From Pseudomonadota bacterium (GTDB lineage: Bacteria; Pseudomonadota; Alphaproteobacteria; Rhizobiales; Xanthobacteraceae): a DNA stretch of 14,074 nt. The stretch lies in assembly GCA_023431725.1 (NCBI GenBank), contig JAEYVN010000311.1, positions 1 to 14,074 of the forward strand, written 5' to 3'. Position numbers and translations under genes: made by a program. A model generated the notes under the pieces. It saw only the letters and a list, made by a program, of their open reading frames with translations, searched no databases and was not told the DNA's origin. Positions 12,250-14,074 of the stretch are shown piece by piece. Position 1 is the first letter of the stretch. Each line of letters begins with the position of its first letter.

Positions 12250-14074
12250 TCATTGCGCCGGGGCCTTGCGCGGGGAGGCGTCGTCGTGCTGTTCGCCCGA
12301 CTTCGGCCTGGGCGCGTAATGCAGTGGCTCCCGGAAGATGTTCGCGTGCACCCATTCGCGCACGCGCTCGAGCAGCACGTAGAGCATCGGCACCAGGAAA
12401 ATTCCGATGATCGAGGCGGAGATCATGCCGCCGAACACCGACGTGCCAACGGCGCGACGGCTGGCCGCGGAGATGCCGACCGCCGTCACCAGCGGCACGA
12501 GTCCGAGAATGAAGGCGAAGCTTGTCATCATCACGGGGCGGAAGCGCTGCCGCGCGCCGACGATGGCGGCCTGACCGATCGGCATGCCTTCCTCGCGGCG
12601 GTCCTTGGCGAAGGCGACGATCAGGATCGCATTCTTAGCGGCAAGGCCGATCAGCACCACGATCCCGATCTGGGCGTAGATGTCGTTGTCGAGACCGGTC
12701 AAGCGCAGCGCGAGCATCGCGCCCAGCAACCCGGCGCTGACCGACAGCAGCACTCCGAGCGGAATGGACCAGCTTTCGTATAGTCCAACAAGGAACAGAT
12801 AGGCGAACAGCACCGCCAGTCCCAATATGATGCCGGTCTGTCCGGCGGCTTCGAGCTCCTGATAGGCAGTGCCCGTCCATTGATAGGAATAGCCGGCAGG
12901 CAGTGTGCTTCTGGAGAGCTGCTCCATGATGGCGATTGCCTGGCCAGAACTGACGCCCGGCGCCGAATTGCCCATCACCATGGCAGCGCGATAGTTGTTG
13001 TATCGGGTGATGAATTGCGGCCCGGCGTGGTCCTCGGCGTCGAGCAAAGCGCGCAGGGGCACCATGTTGCCGGTATTTGAGCGCACGAAGATCCGGTAGA
13101 TGTCCTCGACGGTTCTGCGATCCTGCGACTCGCCCTCGATGATGACCTGCCAGGTGCGGCCAAACCGATTGAAGTAGTTCACAAAATATCCGCCGAGCGT
13201 AGCCTGCAGCACGTTGAACACGTCGTTCACGTCGACGCCGGCGTTGAGCGCTTTCTCGCGGTCGATGTTCAGGAAAATTTGCGGCGTGTCTGCGGAGAAG
13301 GTGGTGAACACCTGTTCCAGGTTTGGATTCTGGTTCGCGGCGACGGTCAGAGCACGCGTCACCGAGGCGAGGTCGGCGGGCGATTGGCCGCGCAGATCCT
13401 CCAGCTCGTACTGGAAGCCCGAGCCTGTTCCGAGGCCGATGATCGGCGGCATGTTGATTGGCAATATCAGGGCATCGCGGATGCCAGCGGTTTTCTGGCG
13501 CACTTCGCGCAGAATGTCGAAGACGGAGAGGTTCGGGCCGATCCGCTCCGCGAACGGTTTCAGGGTGACGATCAGGAATCCGGAATTGGACTCGGCGAGA
13601 TTGTCAATGAAGCTGCGGCCGATCACCGAGGTGATAGTTGCGACGCCGGGGATTTCTTTGGTGATATTGCTGACTTCCTCGACGACGCTCTGCGTGCGGC
13701 TGCGCGCGGCGGCGGCCGGCAGATTGATTTGCACGAAGAACAGCCCTTGGTCCTCTTCCGGCAGGAAGCCGCCCGGGATCACTCTGTCCAGCCAGTAGGC
13801 GGCACCGCCGAATAGTGCCACCAGAAGGAGCGACAGCGCTGCAACCCGCACCAGCCGCCGGACGATATTGGCGTATCCGTCGCTGATCCATTCGATAGAG
13901 CTGCTGATCCTGCCCATAATCCGGCTGTAAAGACTGACCCAAAGCCCATGCTTGAGAACCACGCCGCATAACGCGGGGCTCAGGGTCAGCGCGTTCACCG
14001 CCGATATAAGCATCGCGACGGTCACGGTGACGGCGAACTGGCCGTAAAACTTGCCGGCGATGCCCGGGATGAAT
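12250..14074 (-). CDS. RND multidrug efflux permease (AcrB/MexF-like, HAE1 family), C-terminal part
   Basis: The minus-strand frame is open at the right edge and ends at TGA 12252-12250, giving 607 residues of a protein usually ~1050 long; the start lies outside. The visible part begins [13 protein letters not shown], which aligns with the segment of AcrB just before transmembrane helix 6. [10 protein letters not shown] follows, then the second periplasmic porter region opening with [17 protein letters not shown]. Helices 8-12 contain [13 protein letters not shown], whose Lys (residue 480 of the fragment) matches AcrB Lys940 of the proton relay; the paired Asp residues lie beyond the edge. 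It would export drugs or other amphiphiles across the envelope with a periplasmic adaptor and an outer-membrane channel. The adaptor gene is normally upstream, beyond 14074. The tail ends in a charged, disordered stretch ([10 protein letters not shown]). Confidence 0.95.
   Translation of the reverse strand, partial: FIPGIAGKFYGQFAVTVTVAMLISAVNALTLSPALCGVVLKHGLWVSLYSRIMGRISSSIEWISDGYANIVRRLVRVAALSLLLVALFGGAAYWLDRVIPGGFLPEEDQGLFFVQINLPAAAARSRTQSVVEEVSNITKEIPGVATITSVIGRSFIDNLAESNSGFLIVTLKPFAERIGPNLSVFDILREVRQKTAGIRDALILPINMPPIIGLGTGSGFQYELEDLRGQSPADLASVTRALTVAANQNPNLEQVFTTFSADTPQIFLNIDREKALNAGVDVNDVFNVLQATLGGYFVNYFNRFGRTWQVIIEGESQDRRTVEDIYRIFVRSNTGNMVPLRALLDAEDHAGPQFITRYNNYRAAMVMGNSAPGVSSGQAIAIMEQLSRSTLPAGYSYQWTGTAYQELEAAGQTGIILGLAVLFAYLFLVGLYESWSIPLGVLLSVSAGLLGAMLALRLTGLDNDIYAQIGIVVLIGLAAKNAILIVAFAKDRREEGMPIGQAAIVGARQRFRPVMMTSFAFILGLVPLVTAVGISAASRRAVGTSVFGGMISASIIGIFLVPMLYVLLERVREWVHANIFREPLHYAPRPKSGEQHDDASPRKAPAQ

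Overview
The window is GC-rich (roughly 60%) with tightly packed genes. An HdeA-family periplasmic protein with the 'TCEEFNALDESFKP' type of core, a 500-residue MFS transporter of the transmembrane secretion effector type, and an AcrB-like pump together suggest an alphaproteobacterium, probably of the Rhizobiales/Bradyrhizobiaceae kind. That placement is inference from protein style; no rRNA or other marker gene is present.

Left part, minus strand (about 7590 down to 1): a sugar-phosphorolysis cluster. In transcription order it holds a beta-phosphoglucomutase-type HAD enzyme, two different GH65 family proteins in tandem, a ROK-family (polyphosphate) glucokinase that overlaps the second GH65 gene by 26 bases, a histidine phosphatase of the phosphoglycerate-mutase fold, and the first 56 codons of an unidentified gene that runs off the left edge. 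The pathway that fits is: alpha-glucoside disaccharide plus phosphate gives beta-glucose 1-phosphate plus glucose; the mutase turns the first into glucose 6-phosphate and the ROK kinase turns the second into glucose 6-phosphate. If the kinase uses polyphosphate, both halves would enter metabolism without ATP.

Middle, plus strand (7971 to 10764): after a 380-base divergent intergenic region come a membrane-anchored HtrA/DegP-like serine protease with a complete catalytic triad and one PDZ domain, then an MFS transporter whose reading frame has no ATG/GTG/TTG ahead of its first transmembrane helix.

Right part: a secreted HdeA-like protein (11008-11385), then a stress-type membrane protein gene that is cut in two by a single in-frame TAA (11756-11758) with the rest of the frame intact, then a convergent minus-strand gene for an RND multidrug efflux permease, of which only the C-terminal ~607 residues are inside the window. 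Several GC-rich hairpins lie in the gaps between these genes.

No tRNA, rRNA, CRISPR array, insertion sequence or phage gene was recognised. The most interesting points are the duplicated, divergent GH65 genes with a full set of partner enzymes, the nonsense-interrupted stress gene, and the missing canonical start of the MFS gene.
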